Shown here in pieces: positions 1 to 11,400 of a stretch of DNA of 64,000 bases. The position numbers and the translations under genes are program-made. Positions within the stretch are counted from its first letter, which is position 1. Each line of letters begins with the position of its first letter. The notes below the pieces were generated by a model, which searched no databases, was not told where the DNA came from, and was given only the letters and a program-made list of their open reading frames with translations. Source of the stretch: Pholiota molesta (Eukaryota; Basidiomycota; Agaricomycetes; Agaricales; Strophariaceae); assembly GCA_014925825.1 (NCBI GenBank), contig JACGCK010000017.1, forward strand, positions 1-64,000, given 5' to 3'.

Positions 1-2343
1 CCCTGCCCAACCGAGGGAAGCAAATGACCCCCCCAGCTCGTCAGAGGTGACAAAATAGAGGCGTGGCTGCGTCCTCCAAATGCCGCTCGGTCCATGCTAT
101 CTCTGATCATCCAATAGCCTAATTCTTATTCCCCTCAAGAGCCTCTCTGTCGTCTCTGCGCTAGGACAGGATACAGTGGCGCGTTATTTTATCAATGGGC
201 CCGCGGCATGCACGAACAATACAATCCTGCTCAAATTGCATTGTCATGCATCATTCAAGCTGGGCCAACCTCCCGGCGGCCACCTCGGCGCAATCATTGT
301 TGCAGCCAAAACAGAAGAGATCCTGGACCTTTGTCGTGGGACAGAACCTAGCAGAAAAATTCGCCCACAAATACCTCCAAGAACCTCCGACGCACAATGG
401 GCTCAACCAGGCCCAACCTCAACCCAACCGACACACGAAAATTTACCATCTCCAGGACCCTGCACGGCCAACAAGCTACGACAATGATCAGCAAGCGCAG
501 GCAGCGCCCCCCATATCTGCGCGTTTGGAGATAAGATTCCGAGATGCTGTCACGGAATCAAATCCCGCGTATGTCGTAATTGTCGCTTCGAAACTCTAAT
601 AACTCCCTATAACTCCCTTCCCCGCCACCACCCATAAATTCTCCATAAATTTCGCAGCCACACCGAAGCCTGGAAAAAACAGGACAGCGCAAATGCTCGT
701 CGTACATGACCCCGCTGGGCGTGCGCTGAACCTGCAGCAACGGTGGCCCAACGCCCACCGCCTTCCCACCCCAGCCCGCGCCAAACTCCCCAGCGAAACT
801 TACCCCTCTGAATCATGACAAGCGCGCCTCGCCGACTCTGCGCCGACTTCTGGGATGGATTAGACTCGCCCGGCAAAAAAGGGAACGGGGGGCTAATTTC
901 GAGAGCCTTAAGTAATTATTCATACATGACATGATTGTCGCTTATAATTTTCACTAACCAATCTAACGACCTCGTCTTTGATGGATTAGATGAAGTAGGG
1001 GGCATCCTGATGTTCGAACCCAAAGTTCCCAAACGGCGCTAAACGCAAAGCGAGGCTGCAGTTCGGTTTACAACGCGCGATCCGAGCGAAGTACGTACGT
1101 GGCACGTCCACCTCCATCCCCGCTTCAGCCCAAGCACGCCGAGTCCGTAACGCGCCGACGACGGCTGGCTATGCAGCGAGCCCCTAGATCCAGAATCAAA
1201 ACACGCCTCAGAGCACGCAAAACCCAATGCCTGACAGATCCTACGTCGGAATACAGGCTGACATCCGTCCCCGACGCGTCGACGCCGCCTCAGTCCGTGT
1301 TACAGAATAATTATAATAAATACACACGGATGGATCATTGATGCCATTCATTCAGTAGACTAAGATTAGATTACGCACGATTCACTGTTCAGCGCAGCTG
1401 CTCTGCGCCAGCGGTGCTCCGTGTAACACCCACTCTGCGCCGTCGCTACGAATCAGACACACGCCGTTGACCAAACGCGCACCCACCATCAGACGTCGCG
1501 ACGCGCTACCGCCGCCGCGGGGCTGGGCTCCGAGCGCTACTTGGTAGTGGTAATACTCAGTAGTAAGCAACGAATATCCGTAGCTCAATCCCCCTCTTGA
1601 ATCCCAGCCGCGCCAGCGAGCCTCGACGGTCGGGACTCGTCCAGGCAGAGGCTCGGGGCGCCATCCACGCCTCCCACTCAGCGCGGAGCGAGAGCGCAGA
1701 GTACTACTACGATCATTCGAGTCTTCGACCCCAGTCTCGGCTTACCAATCCAGGATTCCGCGGAAGCAAATACACACACAACCTCCCAGAAATCCCGGGT
1801 CCCAACCCCCGGTTATCTGATATGATTTCATTGCTTACGCATTTCCGCATTGACAAATTCCCACGGAATTATCTGCATGTTAAGTCCCCTGCCTGGGCTG
1901 CCGGGTGGCCATCTCCCGAACCGAGCCCTCGGCGCTCGTGCCCACGAGCTGGTGCGTTGGGTGTGCGCATCCGTTAATGGGTATGGGATAAACGAAAGAG
2001 CCTAGACTCGTTGTGGGGGACTCGGGGAGGATAATGACATGGATAGGGGACGAGGCGCAGCATTCGCGCTGCGCGCACATGGCAATGACGTCTTATCTGA
2101 TAAGATACATACTACCAGAAGAGATCAACGAAGCATGAACGAAGCATGAATTGATTCAAGATGTGCGTGTACGTGTTCATACATGCCAGTGCGGCTGGGA
2201 GATCAGTCGTCTGAAAGAGGGTGGATGATAAGATCGATAAGATTTCACCGCACGTATTTAAACATGCGACTGCGAGATAAGGACTCGTCTGAACGAAGAT
2301 AGCGGATTTCACCGCCTGAAGATCTATCATGGGTGTTCGCTCA
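1..2343. other. Left flank outside the giant element, no supported gene
   Basis: Moderately GC-rich sequence with many short overlapping open frames on both strands. None has a recognisable domain or a convincing intron structure. The last three bases (2341-2343, TCA) form the left half of the target-site duplication of the element that follows. I see nothing else to annotate. Confidence 0.5.
2341..2343. repeat. Target-site duplication TCA, left copy
   Basis: TCA directly abuts the CACGTCGG terminus. The matching TCA follows the right terminus at 58247-58249. Three bases is the duplication length made by CACTA transposases. Chance identity of a trinucleotide is 1 in 64. Confidence 0.75.
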
Positions 2344-3704
2344 CACGTCGGGGGTGCCAAACTTTGGAGGCCCTCTAAAGATTGGTCCCAAAGTTTGACC
2401 CAAAGGTTATATATGGAATTAGCTATGAAATCAATTTATATTTTATCTGCGGAGTGTATTTGTAGAACGTCCCATTTGTTATCTTCAGAATAATGTGTAC
2501 AATCCATCTGTAGACAATTCTAAATATTTTCTGCAAAGACGAGTCATAGGTTGGTCTAAATTATAACTGTGGAACTTTCTGCAGAGACCTTCCATATTTA
2601 AACTGTGGGGACCTCCTATAGAGAATCGCGCAGATAACCTGTAGGCCAACATATGCAGAGACCCCACAGATTATCTGCAGATAAGATTTACAGATAAATG
2701 CATATCTTATCTGCAGAATAATCTGCAGAGACCCTCCACAGATTATCTATAGATTGACTTTGCAGCGATCTCCAAATGTTTCTCTATAGATAATCTGTAG
2801 AGACTCTCTACAGAAAATGCCCGCTCATCGCCCGCTCATCGCCCGCTCATCCTCGGATCATCCCCCATTGAATTCCCGCTCACGGCACACTCAGCCGCCG
2901 CCTTCGGCACACTCAGCCGCCGATCATGCGTCCGGCGACGACGAATTTGCCGGCCGGTCGTCGCCTATCGCCTCCCGCTCATTACTTCACCATACACCTA
3001 TATCTTCGCCATCCGTCCCTCGCGTCCAGGGCCCTGTCTCCCATTCGTACCGCTACCGGAGGCTGGGAGATACCCTGCCGTAGTGCCTAGTTATGCCTGC
3101 CACAGCTCCTGGCCCTCGTCAAGCCATGGTAGCATCGGACGGAAGTCTGGGTAAGCGCCCAAAGCCGTACGCCTTGGGGCGATTAATGGTGCGTATCGTG
3201 ACGCAGCTCAGTGCGCCTTATATTCTGATGTTCCTAATTCGCCAGCCGACGTATATCGACGGCTACTTACTTCAATGTAGGCTGAGCATTCGCCTTTGGT
3301 ACCTGTATTGCAGTTACTGATGATCAGCGCGTAGACTCCTTCCCGGTCTCCCGTATCACCTTTCGCTGCGTATGCTTGGGTGCGTCATAATACCTGTGTA
3401 CCGTGATAATGGAATTTGAACCTTTGGGGCTTCTTTGGACAGGGATCGCAGGCGGCGATGATTTCGTCGCCCGAGTTCGCGCCATTCACGACGTCGCTAC
3501 CTGATCTGCTACTCTACCGCTCGAAAGTGCCCAATTCCATGAGCGATTGGACGTTACGGTGAGTGATATGCCAAATTTCTGATATTAGTGTTAATCCATT
3601 GGGCGGAGCAGTTCACAGCAGATGCGCTGCACAGGCCGTTAGACGAAATTGACGCCGTCGCCGTCTCGAGTCTGTTCGACAGACATTCGTTCCGTCTCGG
3701 ACTC
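2344..3704 (+). repeat. Left terminal inverted repeat, 1361 bases
   Basis: Matches the reverse complement of 56887-58246 nearly base for base. Two open frames within it (2817-3083 and 3093-3320) have exactly the same translation as their counterparts at 57508-57774 and 57271-57498. The outer 480 bases are A+T-rich and full of CTGCAGATAATCTG-like repeats. Next comes GCCCGCTCAT three times (from about 2820), then a GC-rich inner part. Identity with the right copy stops at CGGACTC (3698-3704). Differences are few, for example around 2510-2550, which points to recent exchange or recent insertion. Confidence 0.9.
2440..2820 (+). promoter_or_regulatory. Subterminal repeat array, possible transposase-binding sites (left)
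   Basis: About 380 A+T-rich bases in which AGATAATCTG, TCTGCAGATAA, CAGAGACC and TCTACAGA recur in direct and inverted orientation roughly every 15-40 bases, for example between 2680 and 2815. Plant CACTA elements have clustered subterminal motifs bound by their TnpA proteins. By analogy this array may be where transposase subunits dock, which is inference. It is conserved in the right TIR and in both arms of the foldback element. Confidence 0.55.
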
Positions 3705-4043
3705 GATGATCAGCGCGTAGACTCCTTCCCGGTCTCCCGTATCACCTTTCGCTGCGTATGCTTGGGTGCGTCATAATACCTGTGTACCGTGATAATGGAA
3801 TTTGAACCTTTGGGGCTTCTTTGGACAGGGATCGCAGGCGGCGATGATTTCGTCGCCCGAGTTCGCGCCATTCACGACGCCGCTACCTGATATGCCGTTC
3901 TACCATTCTGAAAGCGCCCAATTCCATGAGCGATTGGACGTTACGGTGAGTGATATGCCAAATTTCTGATATTAGTGTTAATCCATTGGGCGGAGCAGTT
4001 CACAGCAGATGCGCTGCACCGGCCATTAGACGAAGTTGACTTA
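3319..4043 (+). repeat. 386-base tandem duplication at inner edge of left TIR
   Basis: The segment starting GATGATCAGCGCG at 3319 recurs at 3705, a period of 386 bases. The first unit is complete (3319-3704). The second runs to about 4043, where it passes into the NRPS-like fragment. The right TIR has only one unit. The duplication therefore happened on the left side after the TIRs formed. A short open frame beginning MLIHWAEQF occurs in both units (3588 and 3975) and in the right TIR (56800-57003). Confidence 0.85.
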
Positions 4044-4149
4044 TGGTTTTTTCGATATACCACGAGATGCGGCAGCCGACCCTGTGATTATCAGACAGCC
4101 AGAACCAATTGTGAAAGGTCAGTCCTTTTGTCTTTCCCTCTGATTTCGT

Positions 4150-5262
4150 GGCTAATCAAGCATAGGTGCAGCATGGAGGTACTGAGAATGTTTGGGAGTG
4201 GATGTCCATCGACGAGCGCACCGGCATCCGCTGGGAGTCTCCATCGAGAACATGGATGGCGAGAGGGGCTATGCCACTTCCGATTTGTTCATCCCTCACC
4301 CAACTGTTCCAGGATTCTGGAAGATGTTCGCTCCTTCCTCCTTCCCATGTCCAGAATTCACTTTACTAACTCATACACCTCAGTGTTGGAAGGAAAGACG
4401 ATGTCATCATCTACACTTCCAGAGAGAAGACCGTCCCAGCGCCCATGGAGAACATCATCTCCAACAGCCCCTAGTATGTGCCTATTCCATATCCTGATAG
4501 CTTACCCTGATTTCATACATCCCAACAGCGTTATGGGCGTTGTCATGTTCGGTAGCGAGCACGACCAGCCCGGAGTCCTCATCGAGCTCAAGGGCCCCTA
4601 CGCCATCGACACCTCCATCGAGGCCGACGTCATCCAGGCGCGCAACCTCGTCTGGTCCATCGTCGAGGAGGCCAACCGCGTCGCGCCCGCCTTCAGCAAG
4701 GTCTTCAAGGAGCTGATCCTCATCGCCGACGCGAGCAGGCCCCTGCCCCGCGCCGGGAAGGGCGTGGTCATGCGGAAGGCGGCGCTGAGCGCGTACCATG
4801 ACGAGATCGAGGCGCTGTACGCGAGCATCGAGTCCGCTGCTGGTGCGGAGGCTGTCCCGCCCCCGCCTGCGTGGGATAAGGAGCAGACGGAGAAGTGGAT
4901 CAAGGAGCAGATGGAGGATGTTCTTCCCGATCTCACTTTCAACATTACCGGCGACTTGTTCGAGCAAGGAATGGACAGGTAAATTATATCTACATACTTT
5001 CTGATTCTCGGGCGCTGACAGCCTGCTTCCTAGTCTTGGTGCCACCATCCTCCGTCGCCGCACCGTCGGCGCTCTACAATCCGACAAGGACACCGCCAAG
5101 GCCGCCGAGTTCGTCACCCAGAACCCGTCTACGACTACCCGACCATCGAGGGCCTCACCGGCTTCCTCGTCGCCACCGTCATCGACCCCGAGAGCGTCAA
5201 GGCCACCGCCAACCGCGCCGAGATGGTCGAGGAGATGATCGCCAAGTACAACATTGGGGTAA
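4150..5262 (+). pseudogene. NRPS-like adenylating reductase fragment (end of A domain plus carrier domain)
   Basis: Family members activate a carboxylic acid with ATP, load it on a phosphopantetheine carrier and reduce it. Seen: exons with GT-AG introns encode the A-domain C-terminal motifs (GERGYATSDLFIPHP, then GRKDDVIIYTSREK with a VGRKDD-type A8 signature, then VMGVVMFG and the IVEEANRVAP...FKELI region at about 4650-4720). A carrier domain follows, whose attachment serine sits at the QGMD-S-L junction (4976/5034). The reading frame slips by one base near 5129, within ...TQNP/VYDYPT. There is no upstream A-domain core and no downstream reductase domain. The N-terminal end runs into the repeated TIR sequence. 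I read this as a captured, dead fragment; a 335-residue open frame across the TIR junction is accidental. Confidence 0.75.
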
Positions 5263-5490
5263 TACTAATATATTTTTGGGTTGTTTATTTTAGCCATACG
5301 CAACACTAGTGTTTGTATTCGACGTGTATGTTGTGCTGAGAATTATGAAAGGTTGTGTCCATTTCTGTGCGAGTAATAAGTGTAACGAGAGGGAATAAAA
5401 TATACTACAAGTTGAGAGAACAAAAGCAATTCAGCAGGTAAAAGAAAATTAAACAGGCATGATTAAACACGTTAGATGGCGTCTGGCGCG
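5263..5490. other. Spacer after NRPS-like fragment
   Basis: A+T-rich sequence in which the carrier-domain frame ends soon after 5262. I see nothing else in it. Confidence 0.4.
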
Positions 5491-5850
5491 TTATGCCTGC
5501 CTGTGGTTCTTGAGGAGGCCCCAGATGAAAAGTGCGAGGGTGAAGAGGAGGGCGAAGGTGGCGTTGCAGACGTCGCGCGCAGCGGAGGCGACCTGTCAAA
5601 TGAGTAAACACCGTTAGGTAGGACGTCAAAATCTTGAAAATTCGGGGCTCGCCATGTGTGCGCTGACGGCTTTCGGTTGTTCCTCATCTACTTTCCCCGC
5701 CTTTCGCCGTTCCAACGCGCAGCCATCGCAATATTTTAACGTCGCCGAATTGCCCTTGATAGTGAATTCGAAGAGCAGATCATCGACAATCGCGCGCCCG
5801 GTCTTGCCATCTGTGTACATGAGCGTGTGGAAGGTGACGTCGTCATCGCC
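5491..5850 (-). pseudogene. Fragment of a basidiomycete membrane protein
   Basis: Read on the minus strand, 5850-5640 encodes a soluble segment (DDDVTFHTLMYTDGKTG, then CDGCALERRKAGKVDEEQPK). 5592-5491 encodes a segment ending at a stop and containing one membrane helix (TFALLFTLALFIWGLL). A probable acceptor lies at 5593, but no good GT donor is visible after the upstream exon, so the intron may be broken. I associate the helix segment with a multi-helix membrane protein family of mushrooms, from memory and without a name. Later helices are missing. It is most likely a truncated captured copy. Confidence 0.5.
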
Positions 5851-6924
5851 GGTGGTACTGGTACAGCTACTTGTGAGCGATCCTTTCTAATAGATACATC
5901 CATCGAAAACTTACATATCAATATGCGAAATCCTTTCCTCTATCTTGATTCCACGTCTATCCGCTGCTGTAATCAATGCTTGGATGATTATATTGGTTTT
6001 GCTTCCAAAGCGTTGGAATATCTTGGTATCGATGATGTTTACGATTTAGTCGACGCCAGTCAGGATCATGGCGTTATATTAGAGTTATTAAGAGAGAGAG
6101 AGCAGACTGTGGTGTGACAGACGGCATGCAGACGACTTATCGACGGATGGCGAGTTGTGGCGGTGCCACCCCACCTCACGCTTAACCATTTAATGGTACA
6201 ATTAGTACTGCATAAGATGTGCCTTTCTATACAAAATAATTGAGATTTGATTTTGATAGTGAGTTGACCAAGTAGTACAAAGAACCTCACTACACTATAG
6301 TGAGTGGTATTCGGACAGATACCAAAGATCTAAATTTATGCACATGCACTATTTTCAGAGACGCATGCGTGATGATCGCCGATTGGTGATAGCCGATCAA
6401 GATTGCGAAGTACAATGCTGATTAGCGCCCATTGAAATATTTACCAAGGTAGGAATTTGTCTTCCTGTACTGATCCAGCTTATGTTAATGCTCTGACGCT
6501 TTTATTTGTGCAATATGCTACTATCTCAGACTTAATGTCTTCTTCTTCAATGTACATCACTTGATACCTGGTTCCTGAAGTATGTAGTTAGATTGAATTA
6601 ACTTGAATATATTTTCAAGGTCAATGTAATAACTCAGCACTAAGTACTGATTTCGCGTTTCTTTCTCAACGCGCGAGCTTTCATCTGTATCATACATCCT
6701 TCATAATCACTCCAGTTCGCTCGCTTTCACGACTCGGCGATCGCGTCTCCCGCGCTCTCATCACTCGCACATACCTTCGTTGTTCGCCACTTCTCTCTCG
6801 CGCGTCTGACCTTCCCCCCTCTCTCTACTCATCGCTCGCTATTTCTCTCTACTCGTCGCTCGCTACTTCTTTCTTTCGTATCAAACGTCTAATCCTCATT
6901 CGAACTTCGCCCTCGCATCCAAAG
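5851..6924. other. Intergenic region with pyrimidine-rich promoter-like stretch
   Basis: 5851-6120 contains only weak frames. 6121-6700 is A+T-rich with no signal I can name. 6740-6920 is strongly C/T-rich with repeated TCGCTCGCT and CTCTCTACTC(G/A)TCGCTCGCTA units. It ends directly before the ATG at 6925, as many basidiomycete core promoters do. Confidence 0.45.
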
Positions 6925-7329
6925 ATGCTAGCCATTGCAGTGCTCGCATCGGACATCAGCTTGATTCAAATGGCGCCACAGCTAGCAAGAGTAGGAAAAC
7001 GAACGGTGGATACGATTTTCTCCAGGGGTTTTGAAGGAAACTTTCTCATTACGTGCGTTCTCTTCCTTTCGTTTGAATCCCGCATTTCATTGATTTCTTT
7101 TAGTGCAAACGTGCACGCGCGCCGTGGTCAACGCCCCCATCTCACCGGCCAGGCGTTCGATCTGGGAGGTGTTTTCATCGGCGGCATCCATTTCAACCTC
7201 GAGCACCACAGCGTCCCTACCTATCGAGCATACGACCCGACAAAGCCGTTGATTTACCAACGCACTGCAAGGAACTGGGCTCATAGGAACTTCTATGAGC
7301 TCGATAACTATACCATTATCTCGCTCTAG
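6925..7329 (+). CDS. Small hypothetical protein, 117 aa, one intron
   Basis: Not recognised. The ATG follows a C/T-rich promoter-like stretch. Exon 1 (6925-7052) encodes MLAIAVLASDISLIQ. A 51-base intron (7053-7103, GTGCGT...TTTTAG) joins it to exon 2 (7104-7329), which ends ...YELDNYTIISL and stop. The intron is a multiple of three with no in-frame stop, so reading through it also stays open. The spliced length is 354 bases. The sequence is rich in His, Arg and Tyr (NVHARRGQRPH, FNLEHHSVPTYRAYDP). There is no signal peptide or membrane helix beyond a mildly hydrophobic N-terminus. It lies between gene fragments, so it may itself be a captured piece. Confidence 0.45.
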   Translation: MLAIAVLASDISLIQMAPQLARVGKRTVDTIFSRGFEGNFLITCVLFLSFESRISLISFSANVHARRGQRPHLTGQAFDLGGVFIGGIHFNLEHHSVPTYRAYDPTKPLIYQRTARNWAHRNFYELDNYTIISL

Positions 7330-7904
7330 TATGTATTTCTTTGATTAATTTCTCAGTTCAAACTAATCTCCACGTAGCAAAAACTCTTTCTGCTTCTTTC
7401 CGGCTTGATTGTCTACTGCTTTGATCTGTTGTGATTTCTTGTAGCACAGTCTTCATGCTGTGATGTATCGTTTCTTGCTCGTAGTACCATAGCTTTTCTT
7501 GTTATGTTTTATATCCATAACACACATGTCCATGTAATCTATATCTATGCACTCCTTGTCATTTGCTTGTAGCATTATATCTTTTCTTCTTACGTTCTAT
7601 ATTCATATCGCAGATGTCCATGTAATTTGTATCCATGCAATCTATAACAGGATGCCATGTCTCCACGGCGCGCTTACACGCAAATTAGAAACGAATCTCC
7701 AGCCTCAGCAGTCCTGGAGAACCGGAGCAACTACATGCAAATTGGAGGCGAGTCTTTGACCTCAGCTATCCGAACCCTAGAGCGCGAATTGGCGATTCGT
7801 CTCCAGTTCACGCACTGGGGCTGTCGACAAGGCCGTTGGAGGCAGTTGTATACTAGTAGGTGGAAAGATTAATATTTTTATGGCACGGAGACTCACCTAA
7901 ACAG
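7330..7904. other. Intergenic, no supported gene
   Basis: A+T-rich, with two loosely similar segments containing TATGTTTTATATCCAT- and ACGTTCTATATTCAT-like text (about 7500-7640). Short frames around 7550-7870 lack recognisable features. Confidence 0.4.
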
Positions 7905-8380
7905 CAGTGCCTATATACTGTGGTCCCGGTATAATATGCGGTGTTTTCAATTAGCACGCGTGCGGTCATTCGCGTGAGTGAATGTATTAATTATGAGGAC
8001 GTCCGAGCCCTAAAAATCTAGACGAATAACGACAGCGCGGTTAAAATGGGGCGGAGACAAGTTAGAGCGTCAATCCATTCGACAGCGGTAGGGTAGCAGC
8101 GCCTACTTGGCACCTACGCTAAAAGTCGCCCGCTCAAAAAGTCGCCCGCTCAGCGCTCAACATTCAACGCCCGATCAAAAAGTTGCATGATCATGTGGGA
8201 GCATAGTGACCGCGGGACGCGCTGGGACGCGTGACGTGTAGAATTCCCAGTGCCCACTGCTCACTGCTCAGTGCTCCTGCTCAATGCTTCCCCTTCGACC
8301 ACCACCCCCGCCCTCATCATGCATCGGCGTTCAACAACTGTCAAAGCGGAAGGTTGGCAAGGATTGGGCAAGGAGGTTGG
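7905..8380 (+). repeat. Duplicated 5' region of the BOI-like gene (copy A)
   Basis: Similar to the reverse complement of 50890-51290. Shared landmarks in the same order are CTATATAC(C/T)GTGGTC, CGACAGCGCGGT, AAAAGTCGCCCGCTCAAAAA, GCATGATCATG, GGGAGCATAGTGACC, TTCGACCACCACC and CCTCATCATGCATC. A start codon at 8319 begins MHRRSTTV, matching MHQRSTTV at 50936. Similarity then ends shortly before the 3' end of the transposase gene. This is a truncated second copy of a promoter plus first codons, interrupted by indels. Confidence 0.7.
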
Positions 8381-8439
8381 CGTCCGAGTCATTGTCATCG
8401 CAATCATTTCTGGAAATATTTGTTATTTTTGTGAAGAAC

Positions 8440-11400
8440 TCAGCATCGTACTACATAGTAATCGTAAAATAGCATCGAAAGATGTCGGCATCTAGCTGGG
8501 AGCTTCATGCAAAATTTATCCTGGATCCCCTCTAGTTTTAGTCCTATGGTGCCGTTGTTTAGTATATATGATTGCGCGGCGAAAAAAACACTGACTCGAG
8601 ACAGGTTTAGCACAACAGCTCTGCCATCGTCCATCCGCCAGCGAGCATAATGACTCTCCACCCACTCAGGAGAAATCAGCTCCAGCACTGGAGAAAGCTC
8701 TGTGGAGTATATCTTCGCTGGAAAATGGCGATAAGGACGAAAGGGATCAACTGTTCCAGGCGGTGCTGATACTTGACGATTGACTGCAAATTGCTTCCTC
8801 TGGTTTTCATCTATGATGTATTTGATGCAGCCTGGCACCGGTTTCTCCGAGCGGTTTCCGTTTGGATAAAACATAACCAAGCTATTGCCAACATGGGTAG
8901 AGGACCGGGCATAAACAGTGTTGTCGTGGGTATAACGGGCTCGTAGCCGGACCTTCTCCTCAGCAATGTACGCTGCTAAATCTTCGGGAACGCTGCCATA
9001 GCTGTCTGGATTATCAGGCGTATCCTCGTCTCCTGCTCTTTGTTTTCCGAAGGCGTTGTCGAAGATAATTTTGCACTCTTTAAGAGCAGCGGGGCAATCC
9101 GGGCGCGAGAGCCAATGTCGCAATCTGGCCCCTCGTATAAATGATGAAAGCATGGTAGATTCCAGTTGACCTTCGGCAGTATGATCATCAGCATTAGAAT
9201 GCTTTGGAAAAGAAATAACAAGCATGCATACCGAACTTATGATTATGGGGAAGTCGCTGCAACTGGCCAATCAAACGTTCGAAAGGGAAACACCACCACG
9301 AGTGGACAGGTCCAAAAAGAAGCAAGAAGTCGTATATGTGCATCGCATAATGCCAGTTAGTGCTGACTTTTGCATTGGGATGGATTTTCCGCAGCTTAGA
9401 GAGCCAAGAAATAATATGCATACGGTATGCATCCATTCTTAATGGTGTCATTACGCGCTTGCAAGCCAGGGAGACAGCGCACACAAGGTTCATAGTATGA
9501 TCGAGAGCAACGCGGAGAGCTGGTCCATGACCTGCAGAAGAATGGTCCGTTCCCTCACCCCATAGGCTGACGAGCGCTACAGGAAGGTACACCGTCGTGA
9601 CTGTCCTCCATTCATCCGCCTTGAGACTTCCGGCGCTAGCCATGCCGAAATTGAGTGGTACAGATTCTAACCACGATGGAGTGTCCATGTTGCGTATGAC
9701 TTCTCTAATGTGCTCCATAGTCTCTATACTGCCATATCGCACTTGCGTAGAGGCATTCCAAGGCTTCGATTTGCGCTGGAGTATGTATATGATTAGTCAT
9801 TCGAAGGAAACGCTAGGAGAGATCCTTACCCAAGCAACTAGCGCGTCAACGCATTCCCGCTTCGAATAAATTTCTTGGCCCGATGCCGATTTCGCTGCCT
9901 CTGGACGCTTTGCATTGGATGTAGGTTTCAGAAGAAGATCGGTCGTCGTGACAAAATTGAGTGAGGCTCGGCTCTTCGCCGAAAGGCGACGCTCAAGCTT
10001 TCCAATTATTGCATCTTCGCTTTCACCATCTCCTTTCAATGGGGCCACAAGTATGCGATGTATGTCAGCAACGTGCTTGCGTTCGTTCTGAACGCCCCAA
10101 TCATCGTCAGGTAGCTTGAATGTAAAGTCAAACGCCTCCTTTGGCCCAGGCTCTTTTGCATCTGCATCCGTCAAGCGCAAAATCTCGCGGAAATGTTGTT
10201 GCGCAATACCCTCCAGGAGACAATGCATCGAGTCGACGCCTAGCATACAGGTAGGATCCCAGTATGGGAGACGCCACAATTCAGTCCAGCGCAAACCAGT
10301 TTCATCCAGGAGCTTCTTTTGGGCCTGGGACGTAGGGGCCGACCGCCATGCTTCTGCATCTTTCCGAAGATCAGCAACCTTTTTCGGATTCCAATCGGCA
10401 TGTTCGACATCCGTCCTATCTAAAGACTGTCGATGGTGGCAGTTGCACCTTGTACAAAGCTTGTGGCTAGTGTGACCGATGGATTGGTTGACTTTGCGTG
10501 CAGCCGGGAGGTCGTTGACGCTGACTGCTATTGCACTTCGAGTCAAACGACCATCAGAGTACTTCGCCGTACGCGAGTATTCAACTCCACATTCCCAGGA
10601 GAGTTTCATGTCATCGACGAGGGGACGGATGAAATGGTTGAGTTGAGTGTCTTTCGGTTCGGTTGGACCCGGAACGATGCCCGCGATATACATGTTTTCT
10701 GGTAAATAACGAATAAATATTGGGAGATTCAAACATGCTGCGCTGATCAGACCGCATGACGCGCTAGCACCCCGAACAGTTTGGCCTTCTGCAATAAAAA
10801 AGTCGACATTGAGCACAAAGAGATAGCGCCCTTCATTGCCTGGCCTTTCGACAAATAATGTGTTGGAGTCGGGGCCACGAAAATTACGAATGAACGGTGC
10901 GTCGAAAATATCGGAAACGAAAGAGGGAGCGCCCTCGCCTTCATTGATAGAGGACATCAAGTTGTCACAAGCTTTGTCCATAACGTCCTCGAGATCGTGC
11001 CGGGAAAGGAGAGTAGCAAGGTAGTCGTCGAAGCTGTGATATTCGAATGTCTTGATTGGCTGCCACTGTCCATTTCTCGTCATCTCCAGAAGAACCTCGC
11101 TGCAGGGCTCATCAGGGAAAGGACTATTGGTGCATTGTTCTGGATAGACAGGCATTTTGGACCCGGGTGAGAACGAAGGGGGGTATGTGCAATTGCATGC
11201 AGGACAAACGGCGTAAACCGTGGTTTGGGCGCTCAAAGGGAACTTCCCCAGCACCGTCTCAGTCGTACGCGGCAATTGCTGTAAAACATCATTTTGCCAA
11301 TCACTGAAATTGCCAGAGGGAGAAAAGGAGACGCGAAGCAGAATTGTGAGGAGACCGAGGAGAAGATCGCCCATGCGTCGGCCAAAACCTGAGATGACGG

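Noticed and set aside
2819..2850. CRISPR-like array from GCCCGCTCAT repeats
   Set aside because: The copies are contiguous 10-11-base repeats without spacers, in a eukaryotic transposon terminus.
2817..3320. Two TIR open frames (88 and 75 residues) identical in both TIRs as conserved genes
   Set aside because: Identity is explained by the TIRs being near-identical DNA; there is no independent sign of coding selection.
3975..4982. A 335-residue open frame running from the TIR repeat into the NRPS-like fragment
   Set aside because: It mixes reading frames of different origin: the known A-domain motifs upstream of 4500 lie in other frames, separated by introns. The continuity is accidental.
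8231..8495. Three overlapping plus-strand frames as a gene upstream of the transposase 3' end
   Set aside because: They are frames across the truncated duplicate of the BOI-like 5' region, with no downstream exons.
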